This document shows positions 31,045 to 41,560 of a stretch of 64,000 nt of DNA, piece by piece; within the stretch, counting starts at the first letter, position 1, and every line of letters begins with the position of its first letter. Position numbers and translations under genes: made by a program. Source of the DNA: Pogonophryne albipinna (taxonomy: Eukaryota > Chordata > Actinopteri > Perciformes > Artedidraconidae); the NCBI GenBank assembly GCA_028583405.1, contig CM053246.1:7859605-7923604 (forward strand), written 5' to 3'. The notes under the pieces are model-generated. The model was not told where the DNA came from and did not search any database. It worked only from the letters and a program-made list of their open reading frames with translations.

Positions 31045-31867
31045 TTAAATAAACTCACCAATGAATGAAACCAGTTCAATACGCATTATTCTTATTCTTA
31101 TCATTCTTTATGAGCGCAGAAATAGTCTTAAAATCAGACCTGTTTTTTAAATGAAATCTGACGGCAGGCAGTTAGCTCTGATCACCTATGATAAATGCAC
31201 CACACCTAATCGCTGGCCATTCAGCCACAGAGCTCCCTCTATACAAATCAAACTGTAGACGGTGTGAAAGCACCTATTGTTTTAAATAATGGTCGGAATG
31301 TGACCTGTGAGCCTTCTGAATTACCGTGGGACAGCACATTCTAAACTAAAATGTTCAATCAATAAAGTAACATCTTATCTTATCTTAATAATATCTTCAT
31401 ATTAATAATAATAATAAATCATACAGTATGTGTCCGAAAGGGAGCAGGAGGAAGCAAACACAAAAATATACAAAAGATATACTGCATATTAAAGCAAACG
31501 ATTGTAAAGGTAAAAGTATGAGCATAACAAATAAAGAAGTGTAATGTAAACATTTACATTATTATTATTATGATTATTTAATATATAAAGACTATATATT
31601 ATTGAATTACAAGATTAGATATACTTTAGTTGATCGAAAATATTGATGTGTTCAAATGCTCTTCAAAACACAACTGAAAGTCCATGAAACGTGTCTTTCT
31701 GTATTTGTGAATAAAGCGCCATCTCCTGGTTAAAACCTGAAATTGAATATCTGGCAACGCCCTCTTGGAAAATAGTGGGAGGGCTTAACATTCCTCGATA
31801 CTGGTCTTAGGCAGGTCGTAGGCAGGAAGCTGTAAGCTGGAGTCTGAAATGAGGTGCTACATCTGTA

Positions 31868-32396
31868 AAGCAATATTGATAAATGATTTAATACCAGATT
31901 ATAATATTGATATATGCTGTCTCACTGAAACTTGGTTGAGACACGAAGAATATGTCAGCATAAATGAAGCCACTCCACCCAGCCATATCAACACTCATAT
32001 TGCTCGAGACACAGGCCGAGGAGGTGGAGTTGCAGCAATCTTTGACTCAAATGTACTTATCAATACTAAACCAAAATTAAATTATACCTCCTTTGAAAGC
32101 CTTGTTTTTAGTCTTACGCATCCGACCTGGAAAACTTTGCAGCCAATCTTATTTGTTACAGTGTACCGTCCACCAGGTCCTTATTCAGAATTTTCAACTT
32201 TGGTACTTAAAACAGATAAAGTAATTATCGTAGGTGACTTTAATATTCATGTTGACGACGATAAAAATAGCCTTACTGTTGCATTTAACTCTATTATATT
32301 ATTATTATCTATTATATCACTGTCTCCATCCCCACCAACTCATAAAGCTGGCAATGTCCTTGATCTCATATTCTCAAGGAACTGCACTACGTCTAA
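31868..32396 (+). pseudogene. L2 ORF2, endonuclease fragment
   Basis: Continues the endonuclease: KAILINDLIPDYNID, CCLTETWL, RGGGVAAIF, FVTVYRPPGPYSEF and VGDFNIHVDD, then GNVLDLIFSRNCTTS. The reading frame is open up to the Harbinger insertion at 32397 and resumes at 35926 in the same frame once the insert and one TAA are removed. The catalytic-type motifs TETW and GDFNIH of APE-like nucleases are kept. Confidence 0.85.
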
Positions 32397-32516
32397 AGGC
32401 CCTGACACACCAGGCCGATTTCGGCTGTTTTCGTAAGTCTGAAGACGAAGCGTGTCCTGTCGCCCAAACTCAATTTGGTGTGTCCCGCACCGTCGACCGT
32501 GACACGCCTTATTTGG

Positions 32517-32580
32517 ACTGCCTGACCCGATGCATGGCCAATTCAACATGTTGAATCGGCCATGCATCGGGTCAGGCAGT
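32517..32580. repeat. 64-bp near-perfect palindrome in the Harbinger end
   Basis: The two 32-nt halves are reverse complements with one mismatch pair, centred between 32548 and 32549 on ACATGT. It can form a cruciform or hairpin. Confidence 0.93.
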
Positions 32581-32710
32581 CGGACCAAACAATCACTCTG
32601 ATTGGCTGTTCAGCTTGCGAATCAGTGCATGAGAAGCGAAACGGAAGTGAGGGACGTAAACAAACGATTTAAGAAGGCACACACAGACTGCTATTCATTT
32701 TCATCTCATC

Positions 32711-33990
32711 ATGGTGATCTGGAATGACGCAAACGAATACCTGCTCATCACCTTGATCCAGGAGAGGCCAGCTCTGTACGACATCACAGAGAAAAGGTAC
32801 TCGAACCCAGTAGTGAAAACCGGACTCTGGCGAGAGATTGAAACGCAACTTGGTTTCTCGGGTAAGATTATCATTTTCATCAATTGAGCTCTTTAGCAGA
32901 TACTGTTGGCTTTTTATTGTTTGCCAGCGTACAGTGACGTTAACGTGAAATGTAATTTGTTATTTCAACCTTGTGTTTTGTTGTTATCTTGTTGCTAGCT
33001 GTTGCTAGCTGTGCAGTTTGGCACTGCATATAGATATGAATTGGACATGCTAATTAGCCACAATGCTTACATCGTTTATTTGTGTGCTTCAGAGAAAGAG
33101 CTGAGGAAGAATTGGGATTCTATGCGAACCCAGTACACCCGGTACAGGAGACTTGCCCCTTCGGGTAGTTGTGGAGCACAAAGGACTGGCAGACAGCAGT
33201 GGATCCTGACCAGGTTGCAGTTTTTAGAGCCCTACACAAGAAGGAAGGAGAGTACTTCGAACCTCACCATCACGGTAACTATTTTATTTGTTGAGTACAA
33301 ATAAGTGTTTTCTTGCTTCTTTCATTTACAAAAAACATTATTTTCATTAATTTGGTGGTTACAGTGTTAAATATAACAACAACAGAATAATATATATATT
33401 ATTCTGTTATAATTATTGATGTGCTCATCACCTTAATGTTGCAGCTGGTAAAGGAGGAGCTAATTGAAATTACATGATATCCTGCTGGGTAGCTTATGAA
33501 ATTCACCATGGGATCAATAACGCTTTTATCTTAACCTATACATGATAAAATATGTCTTATATTTTGTAGTGAATCTTCTAGAAGTATGTCTTTAGCATCT
33601 GAATAGAGCATCACAATGTGTCTACAATGTACCTCTCACACTTGACCACACCCCAAACTAATGGCACACACATTTCAGGGTATTGTTTTGTTATGAATGC
33701 TTAGTAAACAGTTTTAAGAAGCCATGGTATTAAATCCAACTAACTGTGAATTTATTTATAAAATGTTAAGGTCCGGTGGCTGCAGAATCAACCCCCGGTG
33801 GCACCAGCAGTGAAACCTCGACCAGCACCACTGAGGAGTCCTTCCACTTTGATGCTGAGCCCTGCACTCCCCTGGCAGAATCCACCATCTGCACCACACC
33901 GGCACCGCTCGGAGAGAGGCCAAGCACACTCAGCACTCGAAGGCCTTCGGCGAAGCGCAGGATGATGATACTAAATGAGATACTGTCTAC
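32711..33990 (+). pseudogene. Harbinger MADF (Myb/SANT-like) protein gene, three candidate exons
   Basis: Exon 1 (32711-32861) starts ATGGTGATCTGG and encodes EYLLITLIQERPALYDI and TGLWREIETQLGF, ending at a GTAAG donor. Exon 2 (33093-33274) follows a CTTCAG acceptor and encodes KELRKNWDSMRTQYTRYRR, completing a MADF DNA-binding domain, and ends at a GTAACT donor. A third exon (about 33776-33990) encodes a Ser/Thr-rich linker and AKRRMMILNEIL. The phase between exons 2 and 3 does not fit the nearest acceptor, so the copy may carry an indel. In Harbinger elements this protein binds DNA and helps bring in the transposase. Exon ends are inferred from splice consensus only. Confidence 0.65.
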
Positions 33991-34262
33991 CGCTGTTCAT
34001 TGTTCAAGATTGAAATGTAAATGTGCAAGCCGTTTGTCTGCCCCTCTATTCACATGGAGCCTTTCATACGTGATGGTTTCTTCATTCTCGAACTGTTGTG
34101 GAGCAGAGCTATACAGTTGCAGGATTAGTCTCAAGTACCTCAATATAATTATAGTATGTCTGCACTTTGTGCTCATTTCATCATTCATTCATGTATTTTA
34201 TATTCTACTAAAACTGAATCAAACCATAAACAAGGTGGCCTGTTGGGATTAATATATATAGA

Positions 34263-35179
34263 CAGTTGCAAGACAAAGTATGTGAACCCTTTGGATTCTC
34301 CACACATAGCGTTGTGTGTTCCTTCCAAACAACTCAACTTTGGTTTCATCTGTCCACAGAATATTTTGCCAGTAGTGCTGTGGAACATCCAGGTGCTCTT
34401 TTGCAAACTTCAAAGGTGCAGCAATGTTTTTTCTGGACAGCAGTGGCTTCCTCCGTGGTGTCCTCCCATGAACTCCATTCTTGTTCAGTGTTTTACGTAT
34501 CGTAGATTCGTCAACAGAGATGTTAGCATGTGCCAGAGATTTCTTTAAGTCTCTAGCTGACACTCTAGGATTCTTCTTCACCTCATTGAGCATTCTGCGC
34601 TGTGCTCTTGCAGTCATCTTTACAGGACGGCCACTCCTAGGGAGAGTAGCAACAGTGCTGAACTTTCTCCATTTATAGACAATTTGTCTTACCGTGGACT
34701 GATGAACATCAAGGCTTTTAGAGATACTTTTGTAACCCTTTCCAGCTTTATGCAAGTCAACAATTCTTAATCGTAGGTTTTCTGAGAGCTCTTTTGTGCG
34801 AGGCATGGTTCACATCTGGCAATGCTTCTTAAGAATAGCAAATTCAAAACTGGTGTGTATTTTTTATAGGGCAGGGCAGCTTTAACCAACACCTCCAATC
34901 TCGTCTCATTGATTGGACTCCAGGTTGGCTTACTCCTGACTCCAATTAGCTCTTGAAGAAGTCTTTAGCCTAGGGGTTCACATACTTTTTCCACCCTGCA
35001 CTGTGAATGTTTACATGGTGTGTTCAATGAAAACATATCATTGTTTGTGTGGTATTAGTTTAAGCAGACTGTGTTTGTCTATTGTTGTGACTTAGACGAA
35101 GATCAGAACACATTTTATGACCAACTTATGCAGAAATCCAGGTAATTCCAAAGGGTTCACATACTTTTTCTTGCAACTG
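34263..35179 (-). mobile_element. Deleted Tc1-like transposon
   Basis: Inverted ends CAGTTGCAAGAMAAAGTATG then TGAACCCTTTGGA bound a 917-bp element in a TATATA context, fitting a TA target. The internal ORF is the 5' half of a Tc1 transposase on the minus strand. It sits inside the Harbinger element. Confidence 0.88.
34290..34806 (-). pseudogene. Tc1 transposase, C-terminal half deleted
   Basis: From ATG 34806 the ORF gives the paired-type helix-turn-helix region ([20 protein letters not shown], then [18 protein letters not shown]), the GRP linker ([11 protein letters not shown]), a second HTH ([18 protein letters not shown]) and the first catalytic aspartate in ILWTDETKVELFG. After YVWR the reading runs into the terminal repeat, so the second Asp and the final acidic residue of the DDE domain are lost. 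The deletion has made an otherwise open but inactive gene; trans-mobilisation would need an intact relative. Confidence 0.87.
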
Positions 35180-35925
35180 TATATATATATATAATATATC
35201 TGCATTATTTGATCCCACTTTATGCTTTGCTCTTGCTGCTTGTTTTACACTGATTGTATATCTTATTTCTTACTGATGTAAAGCACTTTGAACTGCAATC
35301 CCCTACAAATAAAGTTATTATTATTCAGATGGATGTTTCTCTGTTCATTCTCCCATTATCCTCCTCAATCTGCCTAGAAGTATTTTAATGTTGTAGCTGT
35401 TACTATAAACAATACTAATGCTAGGGCTGCAACTGACAGTTATGTAGGCACATTGTTATTATTTCTTATCGCTGTGTGATTAAAAGAACACAAATAGCAG
35501 GATAGGCAATGCAAAACTTTATTTCGCACCTTCATACACACAACATTAGAATGAGCTTTTATCAACGCCTACATGATGATAACCTGTCAACATGACATTA
35601 ATACAGAGCGGGCAGAACCCAAATCAAGCTCCAGTGCCGCACGAAACATGTTTTCGATGGACGAGAGTGTAAATGGAACGCACGCGCTATTTGTTGTTTG
35701 TTATCACGGTCTGTTCTTCTTCTCTGTCTTCCGGTTGTTGCCTCTTTTGAATGACGAATACACACTACCGCCGCCTGCTGGTAAGGAGAGTTATTGCCAC
35801 TCACGCACTGAAGTCTTTGCGGTGTGTTCCCGTGCGACACATGGCCAAGACGCAGGAGAACAAGGCGACGCAACAGCCGGCGTTGGAGAGTCCTCTGGTG
35901 ACTGCTTGGTGTGTCAGGGCCTTAA

Positions 35926-38121
35926 CCTCTCTGTAAACCCACTTCACACCTCCGATCACTTCTTCATTTCATTCTCTCTACCCCTTTCCAAACATAACAA
36001 ACTAATCTCTTCTCATCCTGCACCTGTCCGCCGTAACCTCCGTTCCCTCTCCCCCTCTACCTTTGCCTCATCGGTGCTCTCAGCCCTCCCTTCCTCTGAC
36101 TCGTTCCAACTTCTGCCTCCAAACTCTGCTGCAGAAACTCTCCTCTCTACTCTCTCATCCTCTCTGGACTCTCTCTGTCCTCTCACATCTCAGCAGGCTC
36201 GTCAGTCCCCTCCTGCTCCCTGGCTAAATGACGCACTGCGTGCTAATAGAACCATCCTTCGGGCAGCAGAGCGGAAACGGTGGAAATCCAAACACCATGA
36301 CGACCTCCTAACCTATCAGGCTCTCCTCTCCTCTTTCTCTGCTTCGATCTCTCAGGCAAAAAACACTTTCTTTCAAGATAAGATCCAATCTTCCTATTCC
36401 AATCCCAAAAAACTATTTTCCATCTTTTCCACCCTCTTGGACCCCCCCAAAACTCCCCCTCCTCCCTTCTGTCAAGCGACTTTTTTAACTACTTTGAAAA
36501 AAAGGTTGATGATATTCGCTCTTCTTTTTCTGACTCACCTTTACTCACCGCTGGGTCACCAGATCCTCCCTTCACCCACACACTGACCTCCTTCTCCCCT
36601 CTCTCTCCAAGTGAGGTTCTTACCCTCATTACCTCTGCCCGTTCTACCACCTGTCCTCTGGACCCTATCCCTTTACACCTCCTTCAGACTATCGCTCCTG
36701 ATATTCTAACTTTCTCACCCATTTCATCAACACTTTTCTAACTTCTGGTCACTTTCCAAACAGTCTCAAGGAGGCAAGAGTAAACCCTCTCCTAAAGAAA
36801 CCCACTCTCAACCCATCTGATGTTATAAACTACAGGCCTGTCTCTCTCCTCCCGTTCCTGTCTAAAACACTTGAACGCGCTGTCTTTAAACAACTCTCCT
36901 GTTATCTCCATCAGAACAACCTTCTGGATCCGCACCAGTCTGGTTTCAAGGCAGGTCACTCCACAGAAAGTGCTCTCCTTGCTGTCTCTGAGGAACTGCA
37001 CACGGCTAAAGCAGCATCCCTCTCCTCTGTCATCATCCTTCTGGACCTGTCTGCTGCATTCAACATGGTGAACCATCAGATCCTCCGTTGCACTCTCCAA
37101 AAACTTGGAGTTTCAGGCACTGCACTTTCCCTCCTCACCTCATACCTCAAAGACCATACCTACAGGGTAACTTGGAGAGGGTCCGAGTCCGACCCTTGTC
37201 AATTAACTACCGGTTCCCTCAGGGCTCTGTTCTTGGTCCCCTCCTCTTCTCCTTGTACACAAACTCGCTCGGATCAGTCATTGGCCCGCATGGTTTTTCA
37301 TACCACTGCTACGCTGATGACACCCAACTAATTATGTCCTTTCCCCGCTCAGAGACCCAGGTCGTCGCACGCATCTCTGCTTGTCTAGCTGACATCTCTC
37401 AGTGGATCATCACCACAAGCTCAACCTTGACAAGACTGAACTGCTTTTCCTTCCGGGAAAAGATCGTCCCACTCTTGACTTGACACTCAACATCGGCACT
37501 TCTGTTGTTTCCCCGACTCAGACAAACTGTCCTTCACTGCAAACATCGCTGCTACAACCCGCTGCTGCAGATACACACTTTACAACATCAGGAGGATACG
37601 TCCCCAACTGTCCCAGAAAGCAACGCAGGTTCTGGTCCAGGCTCTCGTCATCTCACGCCTAGACTACTGCAACTCCCTCCTGGCTGGTCTACCTGCATGT
37701 GCCATCCGACCTCTGCAGCTCATCCAGAATGCAGCGGCTCGTCTGGTCTTCAACCTTCCAACATTTTCCCACACCACTCGGCTCCTCCGCTCACTTTACT
37801 GGCTTCCAGTAATTGCTAGAATCCACTTCAAAACAATGGTACTTGCATACTATGCTGCGATTGGATCTGACCCTTCCTACATCCAGGACATGGTTAAACT
37901 GTACACCCCAGTGCGTGCACTTCGCTCTGCAACAGCCAAACGGCTCGCTGCACCCTCGCTGCGAGGGGGACCCAAGTTCCCATCAGCAAAAACACGTGGG
38001 TTTGCTATTCTGGCTCCAAAATGGTGGAATGAGCTCCCCATTGAAATCAGGACAGCAGATAGCTTGCACATCTTCCGGCGCAGACTGAAAACTCATCTCT
38101 TTCGACTCCACTTCGAGCGAT
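35926..38121 (+). pseudogene. L2 ORF2, reverse transcriptase part, frameshifted
   Basis: Starts with LSVNPLHTSDHFFISFSL, the end of the endonuclease, then the linker (APWLNDALRANRTILRAAER), and the reverse transcriptase: [66 protein letters not shown] and [11 protein letters not shown], all between about 36800 and 37340. The C-terminal part runs to FRRRLKTHLFRLHFER. Several frameshifts break it (near 36500, 37200, 37430 and 37660). One substitution stands out: the usual FDTV motif reads FNMV, losing the first catalytic aspartate. Confidence 0.85.
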
Positions 38122-38338
38122 AGAATTACGAACAAAGAACTGCTAACAGAGCACTTATACACTAATAAAGGACTGGTTTATCTTTAGCCAGTTGAGTAGC
38201 ACTTGAAATGTTTGGCTCTTTGAAGCCTGATGTACTTATATGATTATGTTTTCTTCAAGGTTGTATCTTCCTGGTCGAATGTACTTATTGTAAGTCGCTT
38301 TGGATAAAAGCGTCAGCTAAATGCAATGTAGTGTAATG
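38122..38338 (+). other. L2 3' untranslated tail
   Basis: Contains TAAGTCGCTTTGGATAAAAG followed by CGTCAGCTAAATG, a 3' tail shared by fish L2 elements and SINEs, and ends in an ATGTAGTGTAATG-like short repeat. Confidence 0.75.
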
Positions 38339-38344
38339 ATATTG

Positions 38345-38834
38345 AGTAAGGAAAAGGTTGATAAACGCTCTAAAAATGGGTCTGCAGAGAGAATTTCACC
38401 GCGATCCCAACTGTCTGTTATCAGCCTGCAGCCAGGGAGGAGAAATCAGCAGAGCTGCCTGCACTGAGTGTGTGTGTGAGGAAGTCCGTGGATTGGTCAA
38501 TTTGGACCAATCAGCGGGGGCTTAACATAACGGCTCAGGGGACGTAACGTAACGGCTCCACGGATTGGTCCATTTGGTTCCGGGTAACGCATGACCGTAT
38601 CGCATCATAGCTCTGGGCGCGGCTACTGGCCATTCCTATGTCACAATACCCAGGAAGTAAACAATGGACAATGACGTATCTTCAACGAGGCGTTTTGGGG
38701 AGGTAGAGTTTTACTCTCTACAGGGTGTACTTTTGAGGATTTTGACTCTGCACACCGTTTACATGCATAGAAACCTTCATAACACACAAGGGGACGGGTA
38801 ATAACCAGAAAAGCATGACATGGGACCTTTAATA
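38345..38834. repeat. Partial repeat with TTAA-family-like right end
   Basis: Ends GCATGACATGGGACCTTTAA, similar in layout to the right ends of the TTAA elements at 25.5 and 53.0 kb. It includes a short inverted pair around ATTGGTC/GACCAAT (38492-38516). The left end is missing. Confidence 0.45.
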
Positions 38835-39877
38835 TGCACACACTCGCCACCAACTGGACAGGGGTGTGAATTACTAAATAATACAGTTACAGTAGAGTAC
38901 AGTAGATCGCCCTCAGTCTACACTTTTACACAGAGGAACCTGGCCACTAAGGATGTAATATAATTTGGGCCGCTGGTGGACATTTTGGCGCTGTTCCGAG
39001 TTTTTTTCTAATCCGTCAAAATTACGGACTGCTTTCAGATTTTTCCATCATTGTTAAAAAAAATCAGAAATAGACGGAAAATATTCGGTTAACCTCTGGT
39101 GCTGACAGCTTCTCTGAAAGAAACACTCAGATACTGGCACAAACAGGAGCATCAATCACACATGGAAGCATTTTAATTTCCATTAATTTGGCCGTGGATT
39201 AAAGTTGACCCATTTTTGCTAATGGAGTGTTCTTTGGACAGGAGAAATGGGGGAATGAGGACAAACCAGACTAATGGTTATCGTACACCCACATAAAAGG
39301 ACTGGTGTACCTGCAGAGCCTCAATCAAACAGGTTCCTTCCACATGGGATTTTAGCTCAAAATCATACGCAGTAAAAAAAAAGTTTAGCCTCAAGTAATA
39401 AGTGTGATCTTTTTGTAGATAAAGGTGACTTTATTCTCTGTTTCTGAATAATATAACATAATATAGCAATGGGCAAATTATTAACATAGGTTTAAGCATT
39501 TTCTATTCTAATCACTTAGCTATGATTTTTTTATTATTTTCAAGCCATGGTCACAGGTTTCCTTGCACCTTACCTAACTACTTTGACTGCCGAATATAAG
39601 GGGGTGCCCTAAAATTCAGTATTTAAAGCAAATAAAAGTTGCAATGTACACATTTGTTTTCTGGGATTAAAGGAATGTATGATTGCCCCACCAGAAAGAC
39701 CAGGATTGTGTTGCTTCCCCTGTCCATCTGAAAGGTTTAACGTTTGCAAAAAAACTAAAAAGAAGCTAAAATGTCACTTGAACAAGGAGATTTTGTGCAT
39801 CTTCACCAAATACCAACAACAACAAAGTGAAACACACAACAGGAACAATTGTCTCCGATTATCCCACATTGTTAGAA
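38835..39877. other. No feature recognised
   Basis: AT-rich; only short chance ORFs. Confidence 0.4.
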
Positions 39878-41560
39878 AAGTAAGTAAGTAAAGTTTATTT
39901 ATAAAGTGCTTTTCACAGACAAAGTCACAAAGTGCTTGACAAAACAATAAGACATCCATATAGGAGGCGTACAATGATCAATGAACCCACATGTTAAGAA
40001 GTCATAAAAGCACCAGAGCATAATTTAAGACACAATAAAAACACAATAAAACAAAACTTACAAATGAAATTTAAAACAAACACAAATAAAAACATAGTAT
40101 TAAATGGAATAAGATCAAGCACACCGGTTACCCAAACGCCTGACCAAACAGGAATGTCTTTAAAATAGTTTTAAAAGAGTCAACAGACTCCGCAGACAGT
40201 AGATGAGCAGGCAGAGCATTCCATAATTTAGGAGCCACTGCTGCGAACGCTCAATCACTGGGGGTCTTAAGGTGGGTACGTGGGACAGACAGTACATTTT
40301 GCCTGTGAGAACTGAGTGGGCGGGCTGATGTATAAGGGTGAATTAAGTTGGCCACATAAGCAGGAGTCTGACCGTGCAAAGCTCTGTAGGTGAGAGTGAG
40401 GATTTTGAACTTAATCCTATAAGCTACAGGGAGCCAGTGAAGGGATCTGAGTATCGGGGTAATGTGGGACCATTTGTTTGACCGGGAGAGAAGTCTTGCA
40501 GCTGCATTCTGGACTGACTGCAGACAACCAAGGGCAGACAAGCTGAGAGATGAGAACAACGCGTTGCAGTAATCAATGCGAGATTAAATAAATGCATGAA
40601 TAATCATTTCTAAGTCGGGTGTTGAAACTACAGATCTCAGTTTGCTAATATTTTGTAGGTGGAAGAAACATGATCTCGTCAGTTGCTTAACATGGGTATC
40701 AAACGATGCGGATTGGTCAAATATTACCCCTAAGTTGCGTAGTTTGGAGTTGGCAGCAGAGGAATAAGGTCCAAGACTTTTCAGAATCAAGGGCGTAATC
40801 ATTTATGGTGCAACAACCAGAACCTCTGTCTTATCAGCATTGAGTTGTAAGAAGTTATCTGCCGTCCAGTCCTTAATGGCGCTAAGACATTCTAAGAGTC
40901 TTGATATCCTAAAAGCCTCACTAGGTTTGAATGAAATGTGGAGCTGGATATCGTCCGCGTATAAGTGATATGTAATGTTAAAACTATTTATGATCTGTCC
41001 TAAGGGTAGCAAATATAGGGAGAATAACAGAGGCCCCAAGACCGAGCCCTGCGGGACACCACAGGGGAGTCTGACACAAAGTCTCCAATCGAGACGGTGA
41101 AACTTCTATCAGCAAGATATGATGCAAACCAGTCTAATGCTATGCCAGATATGCCCACCCAGTCACGTAACCTCTTGATCAGGATATGGTGGTCTACAGT
41201 GTCAAACGCCGAACTTAGGTCAAGAAGTACTAACACAGAGCAATCACCCACATCAGAAGCCATCAGGATGTCGTTAGAAACCCTCAGGAGAGCCGTTTCA
41301 GTGGAGTGCTTTTTCCGAAAACCTGACTGGAACTTATCGTAAAGATTGTGCCTCTCCAGTGCAGCAGTGAGTTGGTTGGCCACGACCTTCTCTAGAACTT
41401 TTGAGAGAAAGGGTAGTTTAGATATAGGCCTGTAGTTCACGGGCAAGGCTGGATCTAAGTTAGTTTTCTTTAATATGGGCTGAATAGTGGCATGCTTAAA
41501 ATAGGAAGAGACACATCCTGTAGACAAGGAAGTATTAATAATAGTTGATACAGCACAAAA
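39878..41560 (-). pseudogene. 5'-truncated L2-type LINE, reverse transcriptase fragment
   Basis: The minus strand reads KHATIQPILKKTNLD and NYRPISKLPFLSKVLEKVV, QSGFRKKHSTETALL, LLDLSSAFDTVDHHIL with the first catalytic Asp, a degraded QG-S block, [11 protein letters not shown] near 40930-40960, and the C-terminal NAAARLLSRSNKWSHITPIL and LHWLPVAYRIKFKI. A frameshift near 41030 and two later breaks kill the frame. The 3' end at 39878-39925 (AAGTAAGTAAGT then TTTATTTATAAAGTGCTTTT in inverse reading) has the short tandem repeat usual for L2. It differs from the L2 at 27-38 kb in sequence and tail, so it belongs to a different subfamily. Confidence 0.85.

Larger units (their letters stand above)
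28529..31865. mobile_element. 3.3-kb TA-flanked element with CAGATGTAGC termini, no transposase
   Basis: The left end reads CAGATGTAGCGCTTTCAGAC. The right end is the inverted CAGATGTAGCACCTCATTTC. TA is present on both sides (28527-28528 and 31866-31867), and removal with one TA restores L2 ORF2 in frame. The interior holds two direct copies of a repeat of about 520 bp (28967-29500 and 30223-30735), an (AC)n tract and a small TTAA MITE. No transposase ORF is present. A TA target suggests Tc1/mariner or another TA-using superfamily; the class is unresolved. Confidence 0.72.
32397..35922. mobile_element. PIF-Harbinger element retaining only the MADF-type gene
   Basis: Termini AGGCCCTGACACACCA are perfect inverted repeats flanked by TAA (32394-32396 and 35923-35925), the 3-bp target typical of PIF-Harbinger. 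It contains exons of a Myb/SANT-like (MADF) protein, the accessory gene of these elements. The DDE transposase gene is not found, and a Tc1 copy occupies 34263-35179. The copy is therefore non-autonomous. A 64-bp near-palindrome lies 120 bp inside the left end. Confidence 0.85.
27191..38338 (+). mobile_element. L2-type LINE split by two DNA-transposon insertions
   Basis: The pieces lie in order on the plus strand: leader (about 27190-27435), ORF1 (27436-28300), ORF2 in three parts (28480-28528, 31868-32396, 35926-38121) and a 3' tail ending in AGTCGCTTTGGATAAAAGCG, a tail common in fish L2/SINE families. Excising 28529-31865 and 32397-35922, each with one target copy (TA and TAA), joins the ORF2 parts in frame. 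Without inserts the element is about 4.3 kb, close to full length for L2. The exact 5' end is uncertain. Confidence 0.82.

Noticed and set aside
32711..33990. Host MADF transcription factor gene
   Set aside because: It lies between Harbinger ends with a TAA duplication and is the usual accessory gene of such elements.
35573..36586. 337-codon plus-strand ORF as a single gene
   Set aside because: Its first part is the non-coding right end of the Harbinger element and its second part is L2 ORF2; the fusion is a by-product of the insertion.
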